DNA of 64,000 nt from Rhytidiadelphus loreus (Eukaryota; Streptophyta; Bryopsida; Hypnales; Hylocomiaceae): positions 1,178,001 through 1,242,000 of the forward strand of contig OX344764.1 in assembly GCA_947034895.1 (NCBI GenBank), given 5' to 3'. Of the stretch, positions 1-11,674 are shown one piece after another (positions within the stretch are counted from its first letter, which is position 1; each line of letters starts with the position of its first letter). Under the pieces are notes generated by a model that was given only the letters and a program-made list of their open reading frames with translations, was not told the DNA's origin and ran no database searches. A program made the translations under genes and the position numbers.

Positions 1-1
1 T

Positions 2-590
2 GAACTTGCGTGGGCAATGATTTGCATTGTGGATGCAGTGCAACAATGCTCTGTATTGCACAACGACATCACACCGGAGAACATTATGCTTCATTTTCCG
101 AATGATGATGGAAGAACCGTGTGGATTGGTTTATGTGATTGGGGAATGGGTAGCCGCATCAACGAAGAAACCCCTTCTCTTTACCAATTCAATTGTCCAA
201 GGAAGTTGCAGGCAACCCGAGCGCAACGTTGGTGGGTGGCTCCTGAGTTGATGTACTTGACTGGAGAGACAGGAACTTCATCATCTCCTACTCGCAGGGT
301 TAAGCCACCGTATGAACACAGATGGATACTCCATAGGGAAATTGGCTATGAAGGTATGGAAAAAAGATCGTGGAAATCTAGAAATGATTCCGGACCATAC
401 GGCATTTGGTGCATTTCAAACCATGTTGGGTGAATTGTGCAAGGTGGAGCCACTACAACGACGCTCAGTGACATACGTTGTACAACGTCTAAGTGGTGCT
501 CCAACGTTTTGGACACCACCCGTGGATTGCTACCGCGAGGCTCGTAAAGAACAAGACCTTCAAGAACAGCAGACGCGCAATGAAGATTAG
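2..590 (+). pseudogene. Protein-kinase-like gene, 3' part, frameshifted
   Basis: The frame is open from the window edge, so the N-terminal lobe lies outside. Visible kinase motifs in order are the catalytic loop HNDITPENIML (HxDxxxxN), a DFG equivalent reading CDWGMG, and the activation-segment end WVAPEL (APE). The frame then shifts near 300-325: the first frame reads into unrelated sequence, while the next frame continues with TDGYSIGKLAMKVWK, which fits subdomain IX (DxxSxG), and ends at a stop at 588-590. The lysine, aspartate and asparagine of a catalytic loop are only partly conserved (HND for HRD). I infer a serine/threonine-kinase-fold protein, now probably broken by a 1-base indel. 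An unseen short intron or a sequence error are the alternatives. No substrate can be named. Confidence 0.65.
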
Positions 591-1490
591 ATAATAGTAT
601 ATTACCATATAGTTGAAAAATTAGTATTTACTTAGCACATGCGGTTATTATAGTGTAGGCTTGAGGACATACGTAGCAATGTAGCACACTTTGTGGCTTC
701 AATGCATTTTGTACTCATTTTGGTTTATATAAAGTTATAAAAGTATTTTACCTAAACATTGAGTTATAAAAACTTCTTGTGTTCCCTAACTTTATCATTT
801 AAATTGAGTTTAAACAAAAATCTTATATCTTTAGTACTAAAAACATTGAATTGTATATCATTACAAGAAATTTCAATTAGTTTTGTGCAAAATTGTAATT
901 GTCATCATTTTTGTTGCATTTCATGCCATAAATAAGTAAAAATAGAAAAAACAACTCAAGAGATTCTAAATTGTAGTTTTTTACAAGAGGTACAAATATC
1001 AATAGAGATTTCTAGTCAAAACAATTTCAATTGGTTATTTTAGTTTTCACACCCAAAACTAATAAACAACCACAAAGAAGGGCTTGAAGTCAAATTTCAC
1101 TATCAAACTAAATTTTTATTTTTATTGAAAATCAGCATAATATTTTAATATTTCTCCCCACACGTAAGAATTTATTTTAAATTTATTTTATTTTTTCAGA
1201 AAATTTAATGGAAAAATGAATTTATTGTATTTTATAAAGCTAAACGTGGAAATCAAATTTTCTCAATTATAATATGTATCAGAATAACCGGAAACTCTTA
1301 CCATAAAGTCATAAACGAAGGAATGAATGAAAAACATAGTTTTATAATTTTAATTTAAATTAAATTTGATAAAAAGAAAACATACCTGAAAAAAACACCA
1401 GACTGTGTTATTTGGATTTTAACACATGGAGTTTTCAATTGCAATAACTCTTTCAAATTTTGACCTCGATTCTTTCATATTCACAAAAAA
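591..1490. other. AT-rich intergenic stretch, no gene seen
   Basis: Low-complexity AT-rich DNA with stops in every frame. No RNA gene, tandem repeat or transposon end could be recognised between the kinase fragment and the family A fragment. Confidence 0.6.
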
Positions 1491-1797
1491 TAATTCAAAA
1501 ACAATAGTGCTCCAAACTCCAAAGGCCTAATTTTCCATAAATCGTAGTGAAAGTTAATTTGAAATTGCAAAGCCCGCATTCAGAAAACTAGTTCTTCCAA
1601 GTTTGAATGCTAATATCTTTCAATCTATTTAGTCAAACTTCATGAAATTTTTACCATGTGATAAAAAACATGTGAAGTATAAGATCTTATGGTTAGATGT
1701 TGTAAAAAACATTTTTTTCCACATGTTGAGGCAAATGCAAGAGAAAAAACAGTTTTGCGTCCCTTTTTGTGTAAAGACTTTGGGACTTTAGGGGTAA
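1490..1797. repeat. Family A inverted-repeat element, one end only
   Basis: This ends in GGGACTTTAGGGGTAAA, the terminal motif of family A. Its interior (for example GAATGCTAATATCTTTCAAT and the ATCTTATGGTTAGA stretch) is the reverse complement of the copy at 23.0-24.0 kb. The opposite terminus is not identifiable. Confidence 0.7.
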
Positions 1798-1927
1798 ATA
1801 GCTCTATGAGAATGAAAGGAACAAAAGTCATATTTCATATTAATGCTGATTTCATTATGCAAGGTATTGAGACTCTAAAACCATTGCATTTGAAAACATG
1901 AAGACCCTATTGTCTTTTCAAAAACAT

Positions 1928-4900
1928 TCAACGTCTTCCATGCCTAAGAATGCGCACAGAAGTATTTGCATTTGCTTCTTGTACTATTGGTTCATTACCA
2001 CCAATTTCTTCGAGTGGACCTTGTCGAGGCACCGGCCCCCTGTAATCACTATCTCTTGGAACCTCACCATCTTCACCTATAGTACCACCAATGGATGCAC
2101 CATCATCATTGGAATGATTGGATGGTGCACTATCACTTTCGTTGGAGGCCTCAGAATTGCGGTTTCGTTGTGGTCGAGCTATAGAAGACAACGTCTGAAG
2201 AGGTCGTTGGCCCGTTGCGTCCATAATGCCATCTGTATTCGGCCCTCACGTTTGAATTTCTCTTAAAAATGGTTGGGAAGCCGCTTCTTCTCTCCTCAGC
2301 CTTCTACGTGTTCTAGTACTCACACGTTTACTGGTAGTACCTTGTGGTCGTGGACGCTTCCCTCGATTATTGGCATGTACAGGTGGCCGCAATGAATTCG
2401 TATTTCTAGTCACACGCTGTGACACCATACTAGCCAATCGTGTACCTACCGACGAAGTTGGTTCGTGTGGATGAACTTCGGAACTAGACGGCCTTGATGA
2501 ACTTTGGATTTGTAGATTTTCCAATACTAGCATTTGCCGTTGTGCAACCGAGACTCGATTTGGAGGGGGCATATGTGCTTCTCCACCTTGAAGGGGCCCT
2601 TCTCTACGGGTAGTCCTCATGGGCAAGGACGGTGGTACTACTACTTCTTCTTCACGTCCTCTTTCAACGTCAACTCCATCTCTTTCTATTGTGGCATCAA
2701 TTTGTACATCCATAAGGTCTGGACTTAGTGGTCTCGGTGCCACAACGTCCTCATTTGTATTGCCCCCACTTGGCCCAGCATTCCACGTTTGTGGCATTCG
2801 TGGTGGACTTCCTTGATGTCCCTCGGAGTCATTGTCGTTATTATCCCCCTCTTCAAAGTCAAATACGGATGCATCAATTAGAGGACGCACTCCTCCCGCC
2901 CCACGAAATCTATCAAATGGTGGCTCATCATCGTCATTGGAACTATCATCTGAATCGTCATCATCTGGATTAGAGCGAACCGAACCACGGTCTAGACCAT
3001 CAGATTCATCTGTCATGGAATCCTCTGACATCATGTTTTCAGTGTACCACCTTGAAGGATTTGCTGCAGCCCTTTCTCTTAGAGTCTTGGAATTGGTATA
3101 AATGTAAACCAATTCCTCAACACGCTCAGATGTCAATCTATTGCGTGATTTGTTGTGGACAAACGAATACATGCTCCAATTGCGTTCACATGATGATGCA
3201 GAACACACTTGCACGAGGATCTTTTTGGCAATCGGTGCAAGTGTACAAGCACCGGCTCCGAGAAGGTCCCACCATTTGTGAGGCTGCAAATTCAAGGTGT
3301 TTACATCAGGGAGTCTACTGAAAATGCCTCGCCGATCTCTAAATGCTTGGTACTCAGACAAAGCTGATGCAAATGCTTGATCTCCAACCGCCAATTTGCG
3401 CAGAACTCTCAATATGGCTTCTCTTGCCTCATCATCATCCATTAGCAAGACTTCGTCGAGTAAAAAGGGATTCAATAGAGCCCCAGCGTAATGCAAATCT
3501 GTCCTAAGCATGTCCGAGCGCTTGTAGAAATCATCGATGGCGGAAATTGCATACCGTGGCTCTAATGAAAATGGTGGATCCCTCAAAGATAAAACATGCT
3601 TTTCCACCTTTTTCATCACAAGCCATGCCTTGTCCAAGCACGGGTGCTTTCCATCAAACTCTCAAAGAGCCATCAACACGGGCTCCACTATGTACACAAA
3701 GTTTAAACATCTCCTCCAAAATTCATCCGTTCGCACATATCGTCGCACATCGTTAGCTTTTCTTTGCTTTTGACTAGATGCCAATCTCCGCGTGTACTCA
3801 TTCCACTGCGGATCGTGGACTGTTGATTCTACCGCTTCCCTCACCTCCACTAAACGTTCGATCATGAGGAACATGGTTGCAAAGCGTGTTTGAACGGGAT
3901 TTTTCAAAACGTGATTAGGAGAATGTCGTCGAAAGATTGCAAGTGGCATGTGATGCGTTCGAATGTATTTCACAATTGACTTGGCTTTCTTGACCATACT
4001 TGTAATCCAATCTTGTTTTCCCCAATCTTCAAGTAGAAGGTCAAGTGCATGTGCTGAACACCCTTGAAAATATATGTGTGGAAATCTACGAATTAACAGA
4101 GTGCCAACGGCCAACATGTTTGTTGCATTGTCTGTACAAACTTGTACCACATTTTGTGCCCCTACCTTGTCAATGTAATCACCCATGCAATTAGCCACGT
4201 AAGTAGCATCTTTGCATTCGCCTGTTGTGTCTATCGATCCAAGAAATACCTCTCCACTTGTACATGCCAACATGACATTCATCAATGGTCGATGTGTCAC
4301 ATTATCCCATCCATCAGAGCATATTGTAACGCCATACTTGTGGATTGGTGCCCTTGTCTTCTTTGCTACAATTGCTGCCACTTCATCTTTTGTAGATTTT
4401 ATGAGCTTTGTACAAAATGCATGGTATGCTGGAGGTTTGTAGCCAACTCTCGATTCCGATGTTGATTTCACTGCATCCAGAAAAGTAGGATGCCTCACTA
4501 CATTGAATGGTATATTGGCTTCATAGAAAAACTTAGCCTACTTTTTATCTAGTACTTGCTTGTTTGATGCGTTCATTCCATCTTGTACAAAAAATTGCCT
4601 CATCGATCGACTGTGGGTCAAATTAGGAATGGGCGCCTTCGATGATCGTACTTGAGAGCTTTGCCCCCCAGTGTTTTCTCCTCCATCATTTGCTAAGATT
4701 GAAGCATCAGGTTGTTGCTCGCCACGTACTACACTTGGTAGTATCGTTGATGGTGATGTCACTTCCACGTCGCGTCCAGGTCCATGCGAAGTGTCCGTAG
4801 GTATATGTCCTCCACAATTCCAAAACATTACCTTCACGGCTGCATTGACTTTAGTGCACGCTCTCACTCCTTGGACGGTGTCATTTCGTCTGTATCCCAA

Positions 4901-5017
4901 ATGGAAAAGCAACCGATCCTTTCGATAGCTTAGCAAAGTTTCGCAAAACTTGCAAGCAACTTTTCCATCTGGCCGTAGTGTATACCAAGGTTCCCACTGT
5001 GATCTTCCTCCACCCAT
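1928..5017 (-). pseudogene. hAT-superfamily transposase, three in-frame stops
   Basis: One reading frame runs the whole length, interrupted only by TAG (4538-4540), TGA (3662-3664) and TGA (2246-2248). From the N terminus: a BED-type zinc finger (CKFC, then LLFHLGYRR), then a DUF659/RNase-H-like core with CSDGWDN (first Asp), VCTDNATNM (second Asp) and CSAHALDLLLED, then the hAT C-terminal dimerisation region with SSCERNWS (catalytic Glu) and NKSRNRL. A tail of over 350 residues follows, acidic (DDDDSDDSSNDDDE) then Arg-rich, which is longer than usual. I chose ATG 5017 because a likely splice acceptor (GGTGCAG) lies just upstream; a 5' exon may be missing. hAT proteins excise and reinsert elements by cut and paste with 8-bp target duplications; terminal repeats were not found. 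At least two stops fit Trp TGG to TAG and Arg CGA to TGA. Confidence 0.88.
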
Positions 5018-5265
5018 TGCTCTTATCTGTCCTCCTCTACCTGCCCCTGCACCAAAAAAAAGATTAGTATTTTGTTTGAAATGTGATGTGGCAACAACAC
5101 TTGTTGCTCTCACAACAAGTGCCACCACAACACACTCTTCTTGGACTTCGCTCTACCGCAATGGTTGTCCTCCAACCAAGTCATGAAAGGCAAAATCAGC
5201 AAGGGAAAGTAATCTTGAATAGGCGGAAGTCCTTAATATACACCTTGAAGCCCTCCTTAAAATCC

Positions 5266-5280
5266 TAAACCCTAAACCCA
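5266..5280. repeat. Short interstitial telomere-like repeat
   Basis: Two units of the plant telomere repeat (CCCTAAA) occur here and another partial unit near 5310. Too short to mark a chromosome end; common in plant 5' regions and repeats. Confidence 0.5.
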
Positions 5281-5394
5281 ACTAGACGGAGTGACGGCTG
5301 AAGGGGTGGACCCTAAACCCGCAGCCCCGCCGACGAAACCGTCCAAGCGGCGACTGTCTCGTCCAGCGATATTCCGGTCCAGGGGACGGGACGG

Positions 5395-5605
5395 TTTCCC
5401 GTTCAGAGGATGGATTCGCGTCCAGGGGACGAATTACCGTCCTGGAGACGACCTCTTTGTCCAGGGGATGGCTTACTGTCCAGGGGATGGCTTACTATCC
5501 AGGGGACGGCTTACCGTCTAGGAGACGGCCTCGACCACGGATGGGCTCTCTGTCCAAGAGACGGATGTCCATTCGGCGACGGAATGATCGTCCAGAAGAC
5601 GGCCT
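5395..5605. repeat. GC-rich minisatellite, 19-bp unit
   Basis: The unit TGTCCAGGGGATGGCTTAC starts at 5458, 5477 and 5496 (the third with changes). Degenerate units with GTCCAGG(G/A)GACGG spacing continue on both sides. Much GC-richer than the neighbouring DNA. The weak open frames across it are a by-product of the repeat. Confidence 0.8.
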
Positions 5606-5795
5606 GACGCCGTCGTAGACTGGACAGACTTCATCCGCGCCGCGGATGGTCCCGTCAATATCGGCGACGGGCTGTGACGCGTCAGGATGCATCCGGACGT
5701 AAAAATCCAACGTCACGTCCGAATAGATAACCCTACACGAATCGGGCATGACACAGGCCAACCCAAATTCAAGAGCGAACTATTGAGCCCTGCTT

Positions 5796-6075
5796 ACCGA
5801 GCTCAACCGACCACGCGGAGGTACCGTGAGGGCCCTTGCCGTTCTCCGACCTATGAATAGAAACTGGACGCCATCAAGAGCTATCCATCACCAAGCATAT
5901 CACCAAGCAAATGGGGGGCTCGCGCTCACACACGTCGGGGAAGATGGAAGAGACCCCGTGAGAAAAGATGAAGAACCTTGGTGACCGAGCTCAACCGAAC
6001 GCACCGAGGTATTAAGAGGGAGCTCGTAGCTCTGTACTCAAACAGGACGCCATCGGAATCTATGGTTGGTGCATC
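5796..6075. repeat. Imperfect direct duplication, ~188-bp spacing
   Basis: ACCGAGCTCAACCGA occurs at 5796 and 5984, each followed by a diverged copy of the same ~90-bp stretch that includes GGACGCCATC. Function unknown. Confidence 0.6.
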
Positions 6076-7806
6076 ACGACAAAAATAGGCAGGTTGCCTC
6101 TTAGGTGAGGCTTGGATATGTGAGGCCCTGATTCAATTACAAATGGAGTGACCACATTGCGAGGTTTGTCCACACTATATTCATGTCATTTTCAATCCTA
6201 GAGAGTTAGAATGGGAGAAAGGTGGGATAGATCATACCTCCTGTCCATCGCCCTGCAATGCCCGAGGTCGATTATTCGCTTCATGAACCTCGGGGACTAG
6301 ATGCCGCGACCTCAGTTTTAGGCCCTGTCTGTCCATGAGTAGTTCCATGTGCCAAACGAGTTTGAAGATCTTAGAAAAGAACAGAAATGGCAAACCATAC
6401 ATCTAGAACAAGCTGAGAATAAAAATTCAATCACAGAAATTCTAAACCTTGAGGGAAGCACGGCGAGAGACCCAAAAGCAACGTCGCCAAGTTGATGAAG
6501 TTCGGGAGCCCAGAGCTGGAGTTGTAAAAGTCCAATTTTGGCGGCACAAACTCCCATATAATGTGATCTTGTAGGTTCAGGAGTTCTTCTGGTTGTTGGT
6601 TCGGTTCTAGGGGAGGTTCGTTGTGTGGTATAAAATGCAGTAGCGGGTTCGATGTTAGATGAATCAGGTTCGTGACTTCGTACTGTCGCCTCCCGGTTCG
6701 GTAATGGTCTTGGTAGCCGCCTTTTACAACACGATCGAAGCTCATTAATGTTTAATAACAGTTGCAAGTCGTGGGAATCTAAAAATGAGGACAGAAGTAA
6801 ATGAAGTCAGTCTAATGCGATAAAATTCTTCTTACGTAGTTGCTTTTGTGTGACTGTAATGAAGATGTCTTGATGTACTCATTGAATATCCTCCTCTCTG
6901 ACTCATGAACGGCCTAGAAATGATTAAAATTAGTGTCAGAGTCCACTTTGGAACTCAATCATCAATGACCCAACTCAGAAGGGGATATACGTGTTCCTTC
7001 TGGCAAAATATCTAAATGTCCTCAACTCGTATTCACTCCCTCTGGCCACTACTGACAATATCAGTTGGACATTTGGATTTGATTATAAAATGCGGCGGAC
7101 CAATTTCATATAGTGCTGTAGTAATCTAGTTCTACAATGATTTATTACTATTTGTGAAGATGATATTACATGTTCAAAAATATCCATTTATATTTTAATC
7201 ATGAGCTCTTTATTTGTTGTTATCAATATTTTAGTATAAGTTGTTGATTTTCATCACTCCACTTCGAGTAGTGGATCTAGAATATATTATGGGCATTCAT
7301 TCCATTACTGAGTTCAATACTCTCCATCCTGTTATTCCTGTTTTTAACATAATCAGTACACTGCTCAACTAGCTCTATTGAATATTGTGAATGATGGAGC
7401 AGCATAACTGATCTCCTTCAAGCCGTCGCAATTGGATTTGGTTACAATCTGTCAATTACACCGCACTCAGAAAATGATAATGTTTCAGTGGTGAATTTGA
7501 ATTTTCAACCTCCTAGCCTAGATGATGACTCTTCATATATTATAAACATGTTGTCCACCGCTTAATATACCACTGTCATACACCCTGACGTTGATTACCT
7601 GCCACATATCTCAGCTCAATTCCTTCAACTTATTTGATTTCTGTTTTTAATGTATGCAATGATTATCCCTAATCATTATTAGAACTACGTAAGCTAATAG
7701 ATCTGGGAATGGCGGAAGTTCTATAATGTAGCACATCTTGAATTTTTTACTTTGCATTCATACTACTTTGTTATGGTCAGACCTCTTTGCAATCATACAA
7801 CTTTAG
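6076..7806. other. Unassigned DNA before the first gag element
   Basis: No recognisable gene. A minus-strand open stretch at 6431-6745 (104 codons) is rich in Leu, Asn and Pro and matches no family I know. The rest has frequent stops. The sequence just left of 7807 joins the sequence at 11161 once the intervening element is removed. Confidence 0.5.
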
Positions 7807-7811
7807 CAATG
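7807..7811. repeat. Target-site duplication, left (CAATG)
   Basis: Identical to the five bases at 11161-11165 on the far side of element 1. Confidence 0.75.
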
Positions 7812-8043
7812 TGTCGTACGTGTAATACTGTAGTAAGCGCTCTTAACCACAACAATGTGGCAAGATGACACGGAATATCGTCCCAGAGAACCCCAGAGGG
7901 TGTTCTAAATTCCTTATTTATCCGGTTAATGTGATTACATGAAACTATCACTCCCCACCCGGATTCTATCTCTTTCCGGACTCTCTACCGGATCCGGATC
8001 ATCACCGTCACCAGATCTGTAACTCAACACACGGTTTTCGATA

Positions 8044-8065
8044 CCTCTGTTTTACCCTCAGAGGG
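8044..8065 (-). other. Conserved stem-loop of the gag elements
   Basis: On the minus strand a CCTCTG arm and a CAGAGG arm enclose the loop AGGGTAAAA. The same structure with one base change in the loop lies at 20838-20859 in element 2, although the surrounding sequence has diverged. It may act in RNA packaging or as a termination or priming signal. Alternatively it may be coding, since both copies can be read as PLxVKQR. Confidence 0.55.
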
Positions 8066-8697
8066 TCCTCACTGACTTTTTAGGAGGGGTAATGACAACA
8101 CCACTCCTTATATCCCACAAACTCTAACTTCCTAATGACACGAACCCAAAGATCTTTCCGTCACAAACAAGGAACAGACTGGCTGACCCTCACAACTTCG
8201 GATTTCTCCAGAAGCAAGTCACTCAGAATACAACCCAACCCCCCTTGCTACAACGACAAATACAAGACTTACCCGGAAACTGAGACGGGGTTCGGTACTA
8301 GAACTCCAACTTGTGTTTGCAAATTGGCGGAACTTTCCGGGTGAGCGGGGTTTTTCCACAGACGGTTGCTTATCTCTACACGGAACCCTCCCTGGCCTTC
8401 CAGACTCGCACCCACACCACCAACACCGGACTCCGCACAACTTCCTACACACGCTAAAACCGCTTCCCTGGACAACACACAGTTCACAGACCCGGAAAAC
8501 CCTGAATCCGGACTCCTCCTTACCACCTCTCTACTCTTTAGCCAGAACCGTCAAGTAAGCGCCCAAGCAACCTTAAAACTCCCAAGGAAAAGGATACCAA
8601 GGACCCACAAGAAAAACTAAGGCAATGAGTAAAAAGACAATAAAAATGCAAACATATATTTACTGCTCAAAATAAGGAATAGCAAGAAAAGGAATGA

Positions 8698-8727
8698 GGG
8701 ACCACAAGCGGTCCCTTCCTTTATAAG
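8698..8727 (-). promoter_or_regulatory. Second TATA-like site with GGGACC hairpin
   Basis: On the minus strand CTTATAAA is followed by GGAAGG and a hairpin whose arms are GGGACC and GGTCCC. It lies ~330 bases downstream of the gag-like gene. A similar arrangement (TATATAA next to a GGGCC hairpin, then a GAGGGCC motif) occurs at 22770-22829. Promoter activity is an inference. Confidence 0.4.
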
Positions 8728-9052
8728 AAAAACAACATGCCGTAAAACCTGCGGAAAGTGCCACTAAACACAATCCTAAACTGCCCTAAAAGTCCGGGCG
8801 GATAAGTTGAACTAAAACTTACCCCTGAAAATCCGGAATCCGGGTTTTGCATGAGACCCGGAACTCCTAGTCTAACTGAAACCACTGCCAGTCTAACTAA
8901 TTATTTTCCCTTCCTAGGTTTCTTCGAACTACTGTCAAACCCTAACTGTCCCTGGGTGTTGGTCTTGCCTTGGGGTGTACGGAGGGATGCCCGGGTGATG
9001 ATGGATGTCTTCCGGACAGAGGGACTGTCAGAATCCGTCTCGTCCGTATAGA

Positions 9053-10731
9053 CTAAAACCGGTCCGCCTCCTCCAACGACTTCGGATCCTCCTCACCTTC
9101 TGCCTCCTCCAATATCTCAATGAAATCCGGTGTAGGCATAGGGGCCGGTGCAGGTGGTTCGATATCCTCGAACTGCTCCGGATGCGTACGCGCCGGATTC
9201 TGCACAAGCTCGATCCAAGCATCCAAACTACTCCGGACCGGCATATCCTGACCCAGAAATCCGGAGGCCTGTCCCCTGAAGTGACAATATTTATCAGTGA
9301 CCCAAACTGACCTGTCCGTTTGATGGGCAAGATGGGAGGTTGCGTAGCCGGAGTTGCGATGACATCCGGTACATCCGGAAATCCCCCGAAATTGAGAGGC
9401 TTGTTCGGATCCATGTTCGCCATCATGGACTGGAACTCTTTCAACGACGCCTCCATTCTGCCCGACATCTCCACCATTACCTGGACTATCTGTGTGTTGG
9501 TGAGGGCCACGGATGTCTTCTGCATCTCGTCGTAAAGGGCCACCTTGTGATAGAGGTCGGCCGGACTCACCATCCATTTCTGGAAGGTCTGGAATGCTTG
9601 GTATGCCTTCTGCGTCGCCCCTTGAGACTGGTGCAGCTCTCCTTCCGTCCAGCTCAGCTTCCCCTTGAGCTCGTCCCGTTCCGTCTTCAAGTTCCGGATT
9701 TCCGTCCTCATCTCGTTCCATTCCGATTCCAGAAGGTTTTCTGGTTCGCAGTTCACGACTTCCGCGGACCGGAGTACGATCTCCGTGAGCCTGTCGTGGT
9801 AATCCTTCGCGGTCTGGATCCACTCTTCTCCGCACTCGAAGAAGCGTGGTCCTTCCCACTCTTGTTTATCCTGGGTGAGAAAGGGACCCGGAAATTTACC
9901 TCTGGCTGCCGGAACCATAGACTTCCGTCTTTTGCTTCCCGATGCCTGCTCATGTTCCTCCTTCTCCCTCTGTGTCTGCTTCGGTTCCGGATCCGGCTTT
10001 TCTTCCTTGACTTCCGGCTTGGCTTCCTCCTCGTTTTCAGACTTTTGCGTCTTCGGCTCCTCGTCATCAGAGCAGTTGCACTGGAGCATGATGAGCCCGG
10101 TCTCATAATCCGTCACCTCGTCTTCCGTCAACAATTCCCGGTGCTGGTACAGGTGGAGGAGGTACGTACTGAGCGGGTTCGGCTTGTTCTTCGCCAAGTT
10201 TCCGGTGCAGCGCTCCACTACGCTCGCCACAATCCGTCCCCAGTTAACGACCCGGTCCTGAAACGCTCCAAAGATCGTGTTGGCCATGGTTACCGTAACC
10301 CGGGAACTCTTGTTCGGGTACAGAATCGGAAGCAAGAACCGGAGCAGTCGCCTGTGCCTCTCATCTCGGCAGTCCTTGATCGCGTAGCCATCCTTCGCGT
10401 GTGGTGGATTCACAGACTTGTGCTGGTGGTACTTGTCCGTCCGGGCAGTGAATCCGCTTTCAGTTAGTGAGAACCCGTACACCTCCGCCCACAACTCCTC
10501 CGTCCACTAGTCCGGATGCCCTCGTACGGTCTGGTCGTACTGATTCGGAGCACCTGCCGCCAACTCCCGGAGGACCTGATCACTCTGGACGTTCCAGGGT
10601 TTCTTCAGCAGACCTGCACATCCTAAGACGATCAAGTCGTCCTCTAATTGCCGCAAGTGCAACTGATCTTCTGGAATTACCGGACTAATCTTCCGAGCCG
10701 ATACTATATACCAAGTACTAACCTCTGCCAT
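9053..10731 (-). pseudogene. Gag-like coiled-coil protein of element 1
   Basis: Start ATG 10731, ~107 bases after the TATA box. The protein is homologous to the one at 18455-20002: shared blocks include KPW near the start, TVRG, WTEE, EVYxF, DGY, a LLRFLLPILYPNK-like segment, NTIFGA, and PLSxYLxHxY. An acidic, charged region (EEEAKPEVKEEKPDPEPK) and a heptad-rich coiled coil follow. One in-frame TAG (10507-10509) sits between PD and WTEE, where the homologue has an Arg. The original frame ends at 9028 in an Arg-rich tail. The alternative frame ending at 9053 gives an acidic tail (FIEILEEAEGEEDPKSLEE), so a frameshift near 9270-9330 is likely. Gag proteins package retroelement RNA; that role is inferred from the setting, not from a recognised zinc knuckle (none seen). 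Confidence 0.7.
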
Positions 10732-10837
10732 CCGTCTCACCTCTCCTATCGTTGTAACCCTAACTCACCACACTTTTTCTCACTATCAACCAAATGCGGA
10801 GCAACTGAAAGAGGGCGAGAAATGAGGAGGAGCTAGG

Positions 10838-10846
10838 TTTATATAG
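10838..10846 (-). promoter_or_regulatory. TATA box of element 1
   Basis: CTATATAAA on the minus strand, ~315 bases inside the element terminus and ~107 bases before the gag-like ATG. Element 2 has its TATA box at nearly the same distance from its end. Confidence 0.6.
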
Positions 10847-11160
10847 AATTCCTGCGCCCAACGTTCACTGTAACGGGAACGCAGGCTACGGAACGCCGTA
10901 ACGTATCCCTAGTCTACCGCCGCAAGCTACTGAATTTAATGACTGCATTCCGGTTTCCTGTGTTCCGGCTCCTGAATCCATCCACCCGGATGTCAAGTTC
11001 CGTCATGCTCCCGTACTGGTTCCGGAACGAAGTCTAAACTAATTCTAAGTATTTATTTGTTTCCGCTAGTCTATGCCTAAACTAATTTTTTTCAAATTTG
11101 ATCTATTTTAATTTCTCTTAGTCTATTAAGGTCCGTACTAAGTTATTACGGATTCCGACA

Positions 11161-11165
11161 CAATG
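11161..11165. repeat. Target-site duplication, right (CAATG)
   Basis: Partner of 7807-7811. Both directly abut the TG/CA termini of element 1. Confidence 0.75.
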
Positions 11166-11674
11166 TACATTTCAGAGGGTGCGCCATCTCTGAGTATGCA
11201 CCATTTGATGATGTAATTGTCATTACTAATTATCCAGCGCCTCTTATTCTTTTTGAACAACTTAGGTCGATGGAAATCACATCCATCTTCTAGGAATAGT
11301 TCTTGGACGTCTCACCCTTATGTTTCACTCCTCAGGTAGTCCATTGTTGATCACGTTACTGTAGGACGCAATGTAATTTGGTTAAACCCGTTAGATCGAT
11401 TTAATTTCTGGGCGATGTAAGACCTTCATTGATACTATTTATAGATCATTTCAGAATTTTGTTTAGCGGTTTAGGGTAATGGTTTTGCAATGCTTCTTCT
11501 TCGTCTTTTAGATTGATCACACGGTTTGGCCGACTTCCTTACGTGGTTGCGATGGGAGACATTTCCAATTCGATTGTTGTCTCTGCTGATGGTGCAAGAG
11601 TTCTAATTATATTTCCGATGTGCGACAATGGTGTCGTTGTTGTATTGGCTTCTTGATTAAGTCTTAGGTTCCAA
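11166..11674. other. Leader region upstream of the MULE frame
   Basis: No separate gene. Possible 5' exon or leader of the MULE-like gene that opens near 11675; start and splice sites could not be fixed. Confidence 0.4.

Larger units (their letters stand above)
7812..11160 (-). mobile_element. 3.35-kb TG...CA element with gag-like gene (element 1)
   Basis: The ends are TGTCGTACG on the left and ATTCCGACA on the right. They are flanked by the direct repeat CAATG (7807-7811 and 11161-11165), as expected for a 5-bp target duplication. The termini are imperfect inverted repeats of about 25 bp (TGTCG, then a TAATA...AGTA block). On the minus strand the order is terminus, TATA box, ~110-base leader, gag-like gene, second TATA-like site with a hairpin, conserved stem-loop, terminus. 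No direct terminal repeats are visible by eye. It is related to the element at 17759-21236 through the encoded protein and a shared stem-loop. It could be an LTR-retrotransposon derivative, a giant solo LTR, or a Ginger-like DNA element; the sequence does not decide. Confidence 0.75.

Noticed and set aside
5266..5280. Chromosome end
   Set aside because: Only two telomere-like units, surrounded by other DNA on both sides.
9340..10467. 375-codon open frame on the plus strand
   Set aside because: It lies antisense to the gag-like gene. The Arg/Leu/Val-rich pattern is what the opposite strand of that gene gives; homology supports the minus strand.
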